Assembly (NCBI RefSeq): GCF_003951315.1
Contig: NZ_QLJH01000018.1
Location: forward strand, 1-64,000
Reading direction: 5' to 3'
DNA length: 64,000 nucleotides
From: Sphingomonas sp. S-NIH.Pt15_0812
GTDB lineage: Bacteria; Pseudomonadota; Alphaproteobacteria; Sphingomonadales; Sphingomonadaceae
In this document: positions 30,624 through 39,721 of the stretch, one piece after another
How the letters are laid out: every line of letters begins with the position of its first letter
Position numbering within the stretch: position 1 is the stretch's first letter
The notes under the pieces: model-generated
Told to the model about the DNA's origin: nothing
The model's input: only the letters and a program-made list of their open reading frames with translations
The model's database searches: none
Position numbers and translations under genes: made by a program

Positions 30624-30770
30624 GCGGCAAATTATGCCGATTCGCGGTTAATGGAAGATGAGAATCCGGCTTTTCCGGCGCAATTCATCGCATTGGTGAG
30701 GGCGTTCCTGAACATTCCCCTATTGTTCCGCAGCCTTCGCCGGGGAGCCGTCGAGGAGAATGGCACAGGC

Positions 30771-31619
30771 TTAACCCGGCTTGCGCCGCGACAGGAAGGC
30801 GAGGCGTTCGAACAGCATCACGTCCTGCTCGTTCTTCAACAGCGCGCCGTGCAGCGGCGGGATCGCCTTGGTCGGGTCGCGGTTCTGGAGCACCTCCAGC
30901 GGCATGTCCTCGTGCAGCAGCAGCTTCAGCCAGTCGAGCAACTCGCTGGTCGACGGCTTCTTCTTCAGGCCCGGCACCTCGCGCACCGCGTAGAAGATCT
31001 CCATCGCGCGGGCCACCAGCATCCGCTGGATGCCGGGGAAATGCACCTCGACGATCCGCTCCATCGTCTCGCGGTCGGGAAAGGCGATGTAATGGAAGAA
31101 GCAGCGCCGCAGGAAGGCGTCGGGCAGCTCCTTCTCGTTGTTGGAGGTGATGACGACGATCGGCCGCTCCACCGCGCGCACCGTCTCCTTCGTCTCGTAG
31201 ACGTGGAACTCCATGCGATCGAGTTCCTGAAGCAGGTCGTTGGGGAATTCGATATCCGCCTTGTCGATCTCGTCGATCAGCAGCACCGGCGGCGTGGGAT
31301 GGGTGAAAGCCTCCCACAGTTTGCCGCGCCGGATATAGTTGCCGATGTTGTTGACGCGCGGATCGCCGAGCTGGCCGTCGCGCAGCCGCGCCACCGCGTC
31401 ATACTCGTACAGGCCCTGCTGCGCCTTGGTGGTGGACTTCACCGCCCATTCGATCAGCGGCGCGCCGATCGCCGCCGCGATCTCCTGCGCCAGCACCGTC
31501 TTGCCGGTGCCGGGCTCTCCCTTGACCAGCAGCGGCCGGCGCAGGGTGACGGCGGCGTTGACCGCGACCCGGAGGTCGTCGGTCGCGACATAGCGGGCGG
31601 TGCCTTGGAAACGATGCAT
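30771..31619 (-). CDS. MoxR-family AAA+ ATPase
   Basis: A 282-residue ATPase with Walker A GEPGTGKT (near residue 35), Walker B VLLIDEIDKAD (near 112) and sensor region ITSNNEKELPDAFLRRC. MoxR ATPases act as chaperones for metalloenzymes or for VWA-domain partners. No VWA gene is adjacent within the window, which leaves its target open. An unknown protein gene ends 41 bases upstream of its left boundary on the same strand side (31660). Confidence 0.88.
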   Translation of the reverse strand: MHRFQGTARYVATDDLRVAVNAAVTLRRPLLVKGEPGTGKTVLAQEIAAAIGAPLIEWAVKSTTKAQQGLYEYDAVARLRDGQLGDPRVNNIGNYIRRGKLWEAFTHPTPPVLLIDEIDKADIEFPNDLLQELDRMEFHVYETKETVRAVERPIVVITSNNEKELPDAFLRRCFFHYIAFPDRETMERIVEVHFPGIQRMLVARAMEIFYAVREVPGLKKKPSTSELLDWLKLLLHEDMPLEVLQNRDPTKAIPPLHGALLKNEQDVMLFERLAFLSRRKPG

Positions 31620-31659
31620 GGCCCGAGACTTGGCGGATCAGTCCTCCACGTGCAAGCGG

Positions 31660-32313
31660 TCAGCCGCGCGCCGCGCGCCGCGCTTCCAGCAGGTCCCACA
31701 GACCGCGATGCTGGGCGAGCAGCTGGCGCGCGCCGAAGGTCATCGCCCGTTCCACCGAGGGCGAGTCGGCCAGATGCGTCACCGCGCCCTGCGTCGCGAC
31801 CAGACTGGGCAGTGTCGTCGGCTGGACCTCGATGGCGAAGGCGGTGGCGCAGCGGGCGAGCAGGTGGCGGATCTCCACCCAGTCGGCGATCAGCGCCGCC
31901 GCCGCGCCGGTCGCGGTGCCGCCCCGGTCGGACCGGGCGAGCATCTCGATCGCATGACGGACGCCGGCCAGCGCCGCCTCGCTCTCCGCCTGGCCGGGGG
32001 TGGAGGGCAGGGGACCGGCCGCGGCGGTCAGCTGCGCGATCAGCCCGCGCTCGTCGGAGAAGCCGGCCGCCGCCGCCGCCAGCCAGTCACAGGCATCGGG
32101 CTGGACGCAGCGCTGGTGCGCCTCGTCGACCATGCCCGGATGGCTGCCATGGACGGCGCACAGGGCATGGACCGCGTCGGACAGGTCGCGCGGATGCGCC
32201 GCCGCCGTCAGCAGATGCAGGAGATGCGGGTGCGGTGCGCTGCCCTCCTCGGATACCAGCCCTCCGATCCGGTCCCAGGCACTGTGATGTGGTGCCAGCT
32301 TTACGCTTTCCAA
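31660..32313 (-). CDS. hypothetical alpha-helical protein
   Basis: A 217-residue protein without signal peptide or membrane segment. It is predicted all-helical from its Ala/Leu-rich pattern and resembles proteins of unknown function common in sphingomonads. Residues about 150-165 (LIADWVEIRHLLARCA) form an amphipathic stretch. It shares strand and direction with the MoxR ATPase gene that follows 40 bases downstream, so co-transcription is likely. No catalytic motif is seen. Confidence 0.7.
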   Translation of the reverse strand: MESVKLAPHHSAWDRIGGLVSEEGSAPHPHLLHLLTAAAHPRDLSDAVHALCAVHGSHPGMVDEAHQRCVQPDACDWLAAAAAGFSDERGLIAQLTAAAGPLPSTPGQAESEAALAGVRHAIEMLARSDRGGTATGAAAALIADWVEIRHLLARCATAFAIEVQPTTLPSLVATQGAVTHLADSPSVERAMTFGARQLLAQHRGLWDLLEARRAARG

Positions 32314-32530
32314 TGCTGTTCTTCCCGTATGCTTGCGGCGGATTTGGCCCGCCGGGTCCGGAGGCTATCGGACAGGAGGCGATACCGAACCGCTCAAATA
32401 CGTGGTGAAACTGTCATTAACCCTGATCCGGGCGGCGGCGGATGGCGGGATTCCGGCTGGACGCGGGCCTGCGTCCTGTCGATAACGCCCCGGTCGCCCG
32501 GGTCGGGCGCGGCTACGGAGATTGGGCGGG

Positions 32531-34903
32531 ATGCGCGCATGGGTGTTGGGTTTGGCGCTGGGTACGGCAGGATGTTCGATCGCGACGGCGGCCATGGCCG
32601 CTGACCAGACCGGGGCGACGCCGCCCGCCACGTCGCCGGCGTCCACCGCACCGGCCACCCCGCCAGCTCCCGTCGATCCGGCGGACGGCCGGCTGACGCT
32701 GGCGCGCGTGTTCGGCAATCCCGACCTGTCGGGCACCCAGCCGCGCGCGCTCCGCCTGTCGCCGGACGGCACGCTGCTCACCAGCCTGCGCAACCGCCCC
32801 GACGAGAAGGAACGCTTCGACCTGTGGGCGGTCGACACGCGCACCGGCGCGGAGCGGATGCTGGTCGATTCGAAGCGCGTCGGCACCGGCGCGGAGCTGA
32901 CCGAGGCGGAGAAGATGCAGCGCGAGCGGGCGCGTATCGCCGGATCGAAGGGGATCGTCGATTATGACTGGTCGCCGGACGGCAAGACGATCCTGGTGCC
33001 GCTGGACGGCGACCTCTATCTCGCCACCCTCGACGGGCAGACGCGCAAGCTGACGCAGGGGGCGGGCGGCGCGCTCAACCCCGTGGTGTCGCCGCGCGGG
33101 CAGTATGTCACCTATGTCCGCGACCAGAATCTCTGGGCGCAGCCGCTTTCGGGCGGTCCCGCCCAGCCGGTGACCAAGGGCGGCGGCGGCACCGTGCATT
33201 TCGGCGAGGCGGAGTTCGTCGCGCAGGAGGAGATGCACCGCGACACCGGCTATTGGTGGAGCCCGGACGAGAGCCGCATCGCGGTCGAGCGGTTCGACGA
33301 GGCGCCCGTCCATGTCTTCACCCGCGCCGCGATCGGCGCGACGGGCACCAAGGTCTATGAGCAGCGCTATCCGGCGGCGGGCACGCCCAATGCCGTGGTC
33401 GAACTGTTCGTGATGAAGCCCGATGGCAGCGGCCAGGTGAAGGTCGATCTGGGGCCCAACCCGGACATCTATCTGGCCCGGGTCGACTGGCTGCCCGACG
33501 GATCGGCGCTGCTGGTCCAGCGGCAGACGCGCGACCAGAAGCGGATGGACGTGCTGCGCGTCGACCCCGCCACCGGCCGCTCGACCATCCTGTTCACCGA
33601 GAAATCGGGTGAGAAGAGCTGGCTCAACCTGTCCGACGCGTATCGGGTGCTGAAGGACGGCAGCCTGATCTGGCGTTCGGAAAAGACCGGCTATGGCCAG
33701 CTCTACCGCTTCGCCGCCGGCAAGTGGACGCCGCTGACCAAGGGCGACTGGGTCGTGACCAGCCTGGTCGGCGTCGACCAGGACAAGGGCCGCGTCTATT
33801 TCCTAGGCAACAAGGACGATGTGCTGGAGCAGCAGCTCTATGCGGTCGACATCGCCAAGCCCAACCAGATCACCCGGCTGACCGAGCGCGGCTATTGGAA
33901 CGGCGCGACGATGGACGGCTCGGCCAGCCGCTTCATCGTCTCGCGCTCCAGCCCCAGCCAGCCGACCCAGGTCTATCTGGCCGATGCGACCGGCAAGCGC
34001 CTGTCCTGGATCAACGAGAATGCGATCCGGCCGGGCCACCCCTATTATCCCTATCTGGCGCACCACCGCGAGACCCAGTTCGGCACGATCAAGGCGGCGG
34101 ACGGCACCACGCTCTATTATGAAATGATCACGCCCAAGCTGGAGCCGGGCAAGACCTACCCCGTCTTCTTCCAGCATTATGGCGGTCCGGGCACGGGCCA
34201 GCAGGTGACGCGCGGCTGGCAGGGCGCGTTGCCGCAATATCTGGTCGACCAGGGCTGGATCTTCTTCCAGATCGACAATCGCGGCTCGTACAACCGGGGC
34301 AAGGCGTTCGAGGACCACATCTACCATGCCATGGGCACGGTGGAGGTCGAGGACCAGTTGGCCGGCGCGAACTATCTGAAGACCTTGCCCTTCGTCGATC
34401 CGGCCAAGATCGCCACCTATGGCTGGTCCTATGGCGGCTATATGTCGATCAAGATGCTGGAGAAGACGCCGGGCGTCTATGCGGCGGCGGTGTCGGGCGC
34501 GCCGGTGACCGACTGGCAGCTCTACGACACCCATTATACCGAGCGCTATCTGGGCGATCCGGCCAAGGACCCGGCAAGCTATAGCGGCTCGGCGGCGATC
34601 GCCGATGCGTCCAAGATCCGCGATCCGCTGCTGCTGATCCACGGCATGGCCGACGACAATGTCTTCCTGGACAATTCGACCGCCTTCGCCGCCGAGATGC
34701 AGCGCACCGCGACGCCGTTCGAGATGATGTTCTATCCCGGCTATACCCACCGCGTCGCCGGACCGGGGATCAGCGAGCATCTGTGGAAGACGATCCTCAA
34801 CTTCCTCGACCGCGAGGTGAAGAACAGGCCTGCGGCGGTGCCGGCGCCGGAGGAGGGCGAGACCCCAGCGGCACCGGCACCGGCACCGGCGACGGCGCAG
34901 TAA
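32531..34903 (+). CDS. S9 family dipeptidyl peptidase (DPP-IV-like)
   Basis: A 790-residue exported serine peptidase. The N-terminal 25 residues form a signal peptide, with a lipobox-like GTAGC inside it. A beta-propeller (about residues 60-500) precedes the alpha/beta-hydrolase domain with GWSYGGYMS (nucleophilic Ser), HGMADDNVF (Asp) and YTHRVAG (His). These enzymes remove dipeptides after proline or alanine in the periplasm. Start at 32531; a TTG at 32522 is a weaker alternative. The last 25 residues are an Ala/Pro-rich tail encoded by GGCACC repeats. A second S9 peptidase lies at 44133. Confidence 0.9.
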   Translation: MRAWVLGLALGTAGCSIATAAMAADQTGATPPATSPASTAPATPPAPVDPADGRLTLARVFGNPDLSGTQPRALRLSPDGTLLTSLRNRPDEKERFDLWAVDTRTGAERMLVDSKRVGTGAELTEAEKMQRERARIAGSKGIVDYDWSPDGKTILVPLDGDLYLATLDGQTRKLTQGAGGALNPVVSPRGQYVTYVRDQNLWAQPLSGGPAQPVTKGGGGTVHFGEAEFVAQEEMHRDTGYWWSPDESRIAVERFDEAPVHVFTRAAIGATGTKVYEQRYPAAGTPNAVVELFVMKPDGSGQVKVDLGPNPDIYLARVDWLPDGSALLVQRQTRDQKRMDVLRVDPATGRSTILFTEKSGEKSWLNLSDAYRVLKDGSLIWRSEKTGYGQLYRFAAGKWTPLTKGDWVVTSLVGVDQDKGRVYFLGNKDDVLEQQLYAVDIAKPNQITRLTERGYWNGATMDGSASRFIVSRSSPSQPTQVYLADATGKRLSWINENAIRPGHPYYPYLAHHRETQFGTIKAADGTTLYYEMITPKLEPGKTYPVFFQHYGGPGTGQQVTRGWQGALPQYLVDQGWIFFQIDNRGSYNRGKAFEDHIYHAMGTVEVEDQLAGANYLKTLPFVDPAKIATYGWSYGGYMSIKMLEKTPGVYAAAVSGAPVTDWQLYDTHYTERYLGDPAKDPASYSGSAAIADASKIRDPLLLIHGMADDNVFLDNSTAFAAEMQRTATPFEMMFYPGYTHRVAGPGISEHLWKTILNFLDREVKNRPAAVPAPEEGETPAAPAPAPATAQ

Positions 34904-34914
34904 CCGTCCGTGGA

Positions 34915-34954
34915 CCGTTGCCCTGCCTGAACCCGGGGTCAGGCGGGGCAACGG
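34915..34954. repeat. 16-bp stem-loop after the peptidase gene
   Basis: An inverted repeat with 16-base arms (34915-34930 and 34939-34954, one mismatch read as a G-T pair) begins 12 bases after the peptidase stop. No T-run follows in either direction, so it may act as an RNA-stabilising or terminating hairpin; this is an inference. Confidence 0.5.
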
Positions 34955-35061
34955 CCGATGCCCCGCATGGCCCCGGGCGCCTGCCTTGGCAGGAGCATGA
35001 CGGAGGCTCGACCACCGTCTCGTAAGACACTCGTCGCACGGCTGCGCTAAGAGGCACGGCG

Positions 35062-35778
35062 ATGCGATTCGTCACCACCTTCCACCTCTGGCCCTTTCTC
35101 GACACGCTGGTCAGCTATCTCGCCGCCTTCGTGCTCGGCACGCTGATCGGGGCGGAGCGGCAATATCGCCAGCGCAATGCGGGGCTTCGCACCAACGCGC
35201 TGGTCGCGATCGGCGCGGCGGCGTTCGTCGACCTGGGCCAGCGGCTGGGCGGCGATGTCGAGTCGATCCGGATCATCGCCTATGTCGTCTCCGGCATCGG
35301 CTTCCTGGGCGCGGGCGTCATCATGAAGGAGGGGCTGAACGTCCGCGGCCTCAACACCGCTGCGACGCTCTGGTGCTCGGCGGCGGTCGGCGCGATCGCC
35401 GGCAGCGACATGCTGGCCGAGGCGGTGCTGCTGACCGGCATCGTCCTGCTCGCCAACACCGCGCTCCGTCCGCTGGTCGATGCGATCAACCGCATCCCCG
35501 TCGCGGGGCGCAGCGTCGAGGCGACCTATCTGGTGACGCTGACCACCACCGAGCAGCAGGCCCAGGGACTGGGCGACGAACTGGTCGCCCGGCTGGAAGC
35601 GGCGCAGCTCCCGGTCGGCGAGGTGCGGATCGAGCCGCGTGCCGGCGGCGCGGCCGATGTGGTGGCGACGCTGACCAGCACGATCGTCGACGATGCCGAA
35701 CTGGATCAGGTCGCCGATGCGCTCCAGGCGCTGCCCGGCGTCCGCCACGTCACCTGGCAGGGCCGCACGCACGACTGA
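35062..35778 (+). CDS. MgtC/SapB-family membrane protein
   Basis: A 238-residue protein with an N-terminal hydrophobic domain of four or five helices and the family block FVLGTLIGAERQYRQRNAGLRTN, followed by GFLGAGVIMKEG and GLNTAATLW. The C-terminal 90 residues form an ACT-like soluble domain. MgtC-like proteins are linked to magnesium limitation and regulation of ATP synthase; the role here is unknown. It stands alone between the peptidase and asd. Confidence 0.88.
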   Translation: MRFVTTFHLWPFLDTLVSYLAAFVLGTLIGAERQYRQRNAGLRTNALVAIGAAAFVDLGQRLGGDVESIRIIAYVVSGIGFLGAGVIMKEGLNVRGLNTAATLWCSAAVGAIAGSDMLAEAVLLTGIVLLANTALRPLVDAINRIPVAGRSVEATYLVTLTTTEQQAQGLGDELVARLEAAQLPVGEVRIEPRAGGAADVVATLTSTIVDDAELDQVADALQALPGVRHVTWQGRTHD

Positions 35779-35866
35779 AGCCACGCTTTATCGCGCAATA
35801 TCCCGAAACCCGTTGTACGGTGCGACGCAATACCGTTATGGGCCGCGCCTGCATACGGAGGGTCAT

Positions 35867-36895
35867 ATGGGTTATCGGGTCGTGGTCGCGGGGGCGACGG
35901 GCAATGTCGGGCGCGAGATGGTCAACATCCTCGCCGAGCGCGAATTCCCGCTCGACGAGATCGCGGTGCTTGCCTCCAGCCGCAGCCAGGGCGACCAGAT
36001 CGAATATGGCGACACCGGCAAGATGCTCAAGATCCAGAATATCGAGCATTTCGATCCCGAGGGCTGGGACATCGCCCTCTTCGCGATCGGCAGCGAGGCG
36101 ACCGCGGTCTACGCGCCGAAATTCGCTGCGGCCGGCTGTACCGTGATCGACAATTCGTCGCTCTACCGCATGGATCCGGACGTGCCGCTGATCGTGCCCG
36201 AGGTGAATCCGGAGGCGATCGACGGCTATCGCGCCAAGAACATCATCGCCAATCCCAATTGCTCGACCGCGCAGATGGTCGTGGCGCTGAAGCCGCTGCA
36301 CGACGCCGCGACGATCACGCGCGTCGTGGTCTCGACCTATCAATCGGTGTCGGGCGCGGGCAAGGTCGGGATGGACGAGCTGTTCGAGCAGAGCCGCAAC
36401 ATCTTCGTCGGCGATCCCGCCGAGCCGAAGAAGTTCACCAAGCAGATCGCCTTCAACGTCATCCCGCATATCGACAGCTTCCTGGACGACGGATCGACCA
36501 AGGAAGAGTGGAAGATGGTGGTCGAGACCAAGAAGATCCTGGACCCCAAGATCAAGGTGACCGCCACCTGCGTCCGCGTGCCGGTGTTCGTCGGCCATTC
36601 CGAAGCGCTGAACATCGAGTTCGCGCGCGAGATTTCGGCCGAGGAGGCGCGCACCATCCTGCGCGAGTCCCCGGGCATCATGCTGATCGATAAGCAGGAA
36701 GATGGCGGCTACGTCACGCCGATCGAGGCGGCGGGCGACGACGCCACCTATGTCAGCCGGGTGCGCGAGGACCCCACGATCGAGAATGGGCTGAACCTGT
36801 GGTGCGTCAGCGACAATCTCCGCAAGGGCGCGGCGCTCAACGCGGTGCAGATCGCCGAGCTGCTCGGCCGCCGGCACCTGCAGAAGGGGGCGTGA
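35867..36895 (+). CDS. asd: aspartate-semialdehyde dehydrogenase
   Basis: A 342-residue enzyme that reduces aspartyl phosphate to aspartate semialdehyde in lysine, threonine and methionine synthesis. NADP-binding VVVAGATGNVGREM opens the protein. The catalytic cysteine is in IANPNCSTAQM (near residue 132) and the base histidine in FVGHSEALNIEF (near 245). ATG at 35867 follows GGAGGG at 35857-35862. An in-frame upstream ATG overlaps the mgtC-like gene and is rejected. Confidence 0.95.
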   Translation: MGYRVVVAGATGNVGREMVNILAEREFPLDEIAVLASSRSQGDQIEYGDTGKMLKIQNIEHFDPEGWDIALFAIGSEATAVYAPKFAAAGCTVIDNSSLYRMDPDVPLIVPEVNPEAIDGYRAKNIIANPNCSTAQMVVALKPLHDAATITRVVVSTYQSVSGAGKVGMDELFEQSRNIFVGDPAEPKKFTKQIAFNVIPHIDSFLDDGSTKEEWKMVVETKKILDPKIKVTATCVRVPVFVGHSEALNIEFAREISAEEARTILRESPGIMLIDKQEDGGYVTPIEAAGDDATYVSRVREDPTIENGLNLWCVSDNLRKGAALNAVQIAELLGRRHLQKGA

Positions 36896-36897
36896 CG

Positions 36898-37341
36898 ATG
36901 CGCGCGCGGCGCGGAGCTTCCGTCGCCGCGCTCGCCCTGGCGGCGATGGCGCTTGGCGGATGCGAGCCCAATCCCCGACGCGAAATGCCGGCGGTGGTCG
37001 GCGCGGCATTGACCTATGTCGCGCGGTCCGGCCCGACCTGCATCGAGCGGGTGATCGCGCCCTGGACGCCCAGCCGTTCGCTGCGCCGACACGAATCGGA
37101 TGCGCCGCCGGGGTTCGAGCGGCTGTTCCGGCCGGGCGTGTTCCGCGGCGGCGGCGGCATCAAGACCGCGCCCGCCGGCATCCGCATCGCCGCGCGCAGC
37201 CATTGCCGGCCGGTGCGCGGACCGTTGATCCTGGGCGACCGGGCGATGCTGCGCGTCAGCCGCGACGGTGGCGATCGCAAGCTGTGGCTCGCCAAGGAAG
37301 CAGGGCATTGGCAGGTGGTGGCGGACACGCCCGCCGTCTGA
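36898..37341 (+). CDS. small putative lipoprotein
   Basis: A 147-residue protein with a signal sequence ending in MALGGCEPN, a lipobox with the acylated cysteine near residue 21. The rest is basic and has no recognised motif; two conserved-looking cysteines occur later (PTCIER and SHCRPV). It starts 2 bases after the asd stop, so it is probably co-transcribed, although a metabolic link is unlikely. Function unknown. Confidence 0.7.
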   Translation: MRARRGASVAALALAAMALGGCEPNPRREMPAVVGAALTYVARSGPTCIERVIAPWTPSRSLRRHESDAPPGFERLFRPGVFRGGGGIKTAPAGIRIAARSHCRPVRGPLILGDRAMLRVSRDGGDRKLWLAKEAGHWQVVADTPAV

Positions 37342-37362
37342 TCGCTTCCGGGTCGGCTCGGC

Positions 37363-37983
37363 TCAGTGGCCGATATAGCGGCCGGGCCGGTGCCAGGCGA
37401 TCAGCATCAGGCTGATCGCCACCGCGCTCAGCGCCGACCAGGCCAGTTGGGGGACGCGCACCACGGGGATGGCGGCGGCCAGGATCACCACGTCCAGCGC
37501 CATCTGCGTCCGCCCCGCATTCCAGCCCCGGCTGCGTTGCAGCCACAGCGTCACCACCCCGGTGCCGCCGACCCCGGCCTGGTGACGGGCCAGGCAGAGG
37601 ATGCCCATGCCGATCACCGTGCCGCCGACCAGCGCGGCGAAGGCGGGATGGACATGGCTGATCGTCACCGAACCGCGCGCCAGCATCGTCACCGCACTGA
37701 TCCCCAGATTGGCGAGCACCGTCTTGATCGCGAACCGCGTCCCCAGCACCCGCTGCGCCAGCGCGAAGAAGGGCAGGTTGACCAAGGTGAACAACAGTCC
37801 CGCCGGCAGCGGCAGGATATAGGACAGGAGCAGCGCGACCCCCGCGATGCCGCCGGTCACCAGCCCGGCGCCCTTGAGCAGCACCAGGCCCAGTCCGATC
37901 AGGATGCAGCCGATCGCCAGCGCATAGCCGTCCTCCGCGACGCTGTGCGGGCGGCCGAGGGGCAGGTCGGGGGCAGGGGGCAA
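37363..37983 (-). CDS. YitT-family membrane protein
   Basis: A 206-residue protein with five to six hydrophobic helices, including ALAIGCILIGLGLVLLKGAG and TGGIAGVALLLSYILPLPAG, which fits the YitT/DUF161 membrane domain. The soluble C-terminal DUF2179 domain of many homologues is absent, so this is the short form. The start is TTG at 37983 with CGGAG 8 bases upstream; the frame is open far upstream, but that part is charged and not family-like. Function unknown; it converges with the lipoprotein gene. Confidence 0.8.
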   Translation of the reverse strand: MPPAPDLPLGRPHSVAEDGYALAIGCILIGLGLVLLKGAGLVTGGIAGVALLLSYILPLPAGLLFTLVNLPFFALAQRVLGTRFAIKTVLANLGISAVTMLARGSVTISHVHPAFAALVGGTVIGMGILCLARHQAGVGGTGVVTLWLQRSRGWNAGRTQMALDVVILAAAIPVVRVPQLAWSALSAVAISLMLIAWHRPGRYIGH

Positions 37984-38148
37984 GGCTGGAACTCCGTCGG
38001 GGTACGGACATCCTCTCCTGCGACCGTCTATACCGATCGTCCGACCGTTTTCACGCGGTAAATCACGCTGAGGCCGGTCCCGGCATGGATCGTGCCCGGC
38101 ACGAGACGCGCGCAAGGATCTGGTCTCGCGCCGACCAGCATCCCGGGC

Positions 38149-38178
38149 GTCGCCTATAATCAAAATGATAGAGGCGAC
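38149..38178 (+). promoter_or_regulatory. -10 box within an inverted repeat before the acyltransferase gene
   Basis: A perfect TATAAT (38155-38160) lies between GTCGCC (38149-38154) and its inverse GGCGAC (38173-38178), 37 bases before the acyltransferase ATG. A convincing -35 is not seen; CGACCA at 38132 is weak. The repeat could be an operator. Inferred from sequence only. Confidence 0.4.
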
Positions 38179-38196
38179 AGTTCCGGGAACGAAGAG

Positions 38197-39477
38197 ATGA
38201 AGCAGCGACTGACCGCCCTGGATGCGACGCGGGGACTGGCGGTGGTCGCGATGGTCTTCGACCATGTGCTGCTCTGGGGCCATGCGAACGGTCATCATGG
38301 CGCGTTCGATGCGGTGTCGCGGCTGTTCAATTTCTTCCGGATGCCGGTGCTGATGCTGGTCAGCGGTTATCTGGCGCATGCGCTGCTGTCCCGATCCATG
38401 GCGAGGACGCTGGACCGCTGCGTCCATTTCGCCTGGATCTACATGATCTGGCTGGTGCCGCTCCTGCTAGTGTCGCCCTTCGGCAACGACCTGTCGCTGC
38501 CCAATTATGTAGATAATCTGTCGCGGCCGATGACCAGCCTGTGGTTCCTCTGGGTGCTGGGCCTGTTCACCCTGTCGGTGCCGTTCACCGCCCTGGTCCC
38601 CCGCTGGATCGTGCTGGCTGCGGCCGCCAGCCTGGGGGTCGTCAGCTTTGTCGGCCTGTTGCCGCTCAATACCTACAGCTTCCAGAACGCCGCCATCTAT
38701 GCGCTGATGTTCTATGCGGGACTGTCCTGGCGGCCGGAGATCGAGCGGGCGCTGACGGCGGATCTGTCCTGGTCGTTGCTCGCCAAGCTGGCGGCGGCGG
38801 CGGTGGTCGCCACTGTGGCGGCGCAGATGCTGCGGCTGGCATCCGGCCATGACGGGCTGGGCGGGGCGCAACGCCTCGCCATCTGCCTTGCGGCGCTCTA
38901 CGCCATTCGGGTCATGGTCGATCGCCTGCCCGGTCTGGCGAGGCTGGCCTGGCTGGGGCGGAACACGCTGCCCGTCTATGGCCTGCATCTGCCGCTGATG
39001 ATGATCGTGCGCGATCCCGTCGCGCGCATGGCCGGGCCGCTCACGCCCGTCGCCTGCACGGTCGTGCTGATCGCGGGATCGCTGCTGCTGCACCGAGCCG
39101 CAAGGCAGGCGAAGCTGGCCTGGCTGTTCGAGCGACCCGTATGGCTGACGATGGCGGGGGACCGCGTGCTCGGCGGCATCGCGTTTTCGCGACCGTTCGC
39201 CGGTAGGGTCGCGCTGTCAGGGGCGGGCGGCGGCCGGGTCCGCGATCGACTCCACCGTCACCAGGCCGCCCTCGACCGCGACGATACGCGCCGTCGCGCC
39301 CTGTGGCAGGTCCGGACCGGTCGCCGGCCAGCTGCCGTCGCCGATCCGCACCCGGCCACGACCCTGGCGCAATTCGGTGTCCACGACCACGATCGCGCCG
39401 ATCATCCGGCCCGCCGGGTCGTTGAGGCGCGCATCGCCCTCGACCGGATAATCGCGATACCAGCGTCGGCCGATTAA
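38197..39477 (+). CDS. acyltransferase-3-family membrane protein
   Basis: A 426-residue protein. Family signatures are RLTALDATRGLAVVAMVFDH at the N-terminus, with the catalytic-type histidine in FDHVLLWGH, and about ten membrane helices to near residue 310. Such proteins O-acylate sugars or other envelope substrates. The reading frame then continues for about 90 Arg/His/Asp-rich residues that lie antisense to nfeD (39217-39477). This tail is unlike the family and probably reflects loss of the normal stop. Start at 38197 follows GAACGAAGAG. The 5' region has a -10-like TATAAT. Confidence 0.8.
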   Translation: MKQRLTALDATRGLAVVAMVFDHVLLWGHANGHHGAFDAVSRLFNFFRMPVLMLVSGYLAHALLSRSMARTLDRCVHFAWIYMIWLVPLLLVSPFGNDLSLPNYVDNLSRPMTSLWFLWVLGLFTLSVPFTALVPRWIVLAAAASLGVVSFVGLLPLNTYSFQNAAIYALMFYAGLSWRPEIERALTADLSWSLLAKLAAAAVVATVAAQMLRLASGHDGLGGAQRLAICLAALYAIRVMVDRLPGLARLAWLGRNTLPVYGLHLPLMMIVRDPVARMAGPLTPVACTVVLIAGSLLLHRAARQAKLAWLFERPVWLTMAGDRVLGGIAFSRPFAGRVALSGAGGGRVRDRLHRHQAALDRDDTRRRALWQVRTGRRPAAVADPHPATTLAQFGVHDHDRADHPARRVVEARIALDRIIAIPASAD

Positions 39478-39681
39478 CACGGTCACCACGCTCCACAGCG
39501 CGAAGGCCACGACCTGCGCGACCGGCGGCAGGTCCGGCAGCACATAGCTGGCCAACCCGGTGATCGCCGCCGCGATCGCCAGGAAGATCAGGAAGACACC
39601 GGGGACCAGCAGCTCCGCGATCCCCAGCACCAGCGCCGCCGCCAGCCAGGCCGGCCCGCCCAGCCAGTCGCCCCCGGTCAT
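39217..39681 (-). CDS. NfeD-family protein
   Basis: A 154-residue protein with three hydrophobic helices (residues about 10-68) and a C-terminal OB-fold domain (RGRVRIGDGSWPATGPDLPQG). NfeD proteins pair with SPFH/stomatin proteins, and such a gene lies 40 bases upstream on the same strand. It probably helps organise a membrane microdomain. Its last 261 bases are overlapped, on the other strand, by the acyltransferase frame. Confidence 0.88.
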   Translation of the reverse strand: MTGGDWLGGPAWLAAALVLGIAELLVPGVFLIFLAIAAAITGLASYVLPDLPPVAQVVAFALWSVVTVLIGRRWYRDYPVEGDARLNDPAGRMIGAIVVVDTELRQGRGRVRIGDGSWPATGPDLPQGATARIVAVEGGLVTVESIADPAAARP

Positions 39682-39721
39682 GCCGCGTCCCGGCCCGGGT
39701 CATCAGGGCGCCGCATCGCGC

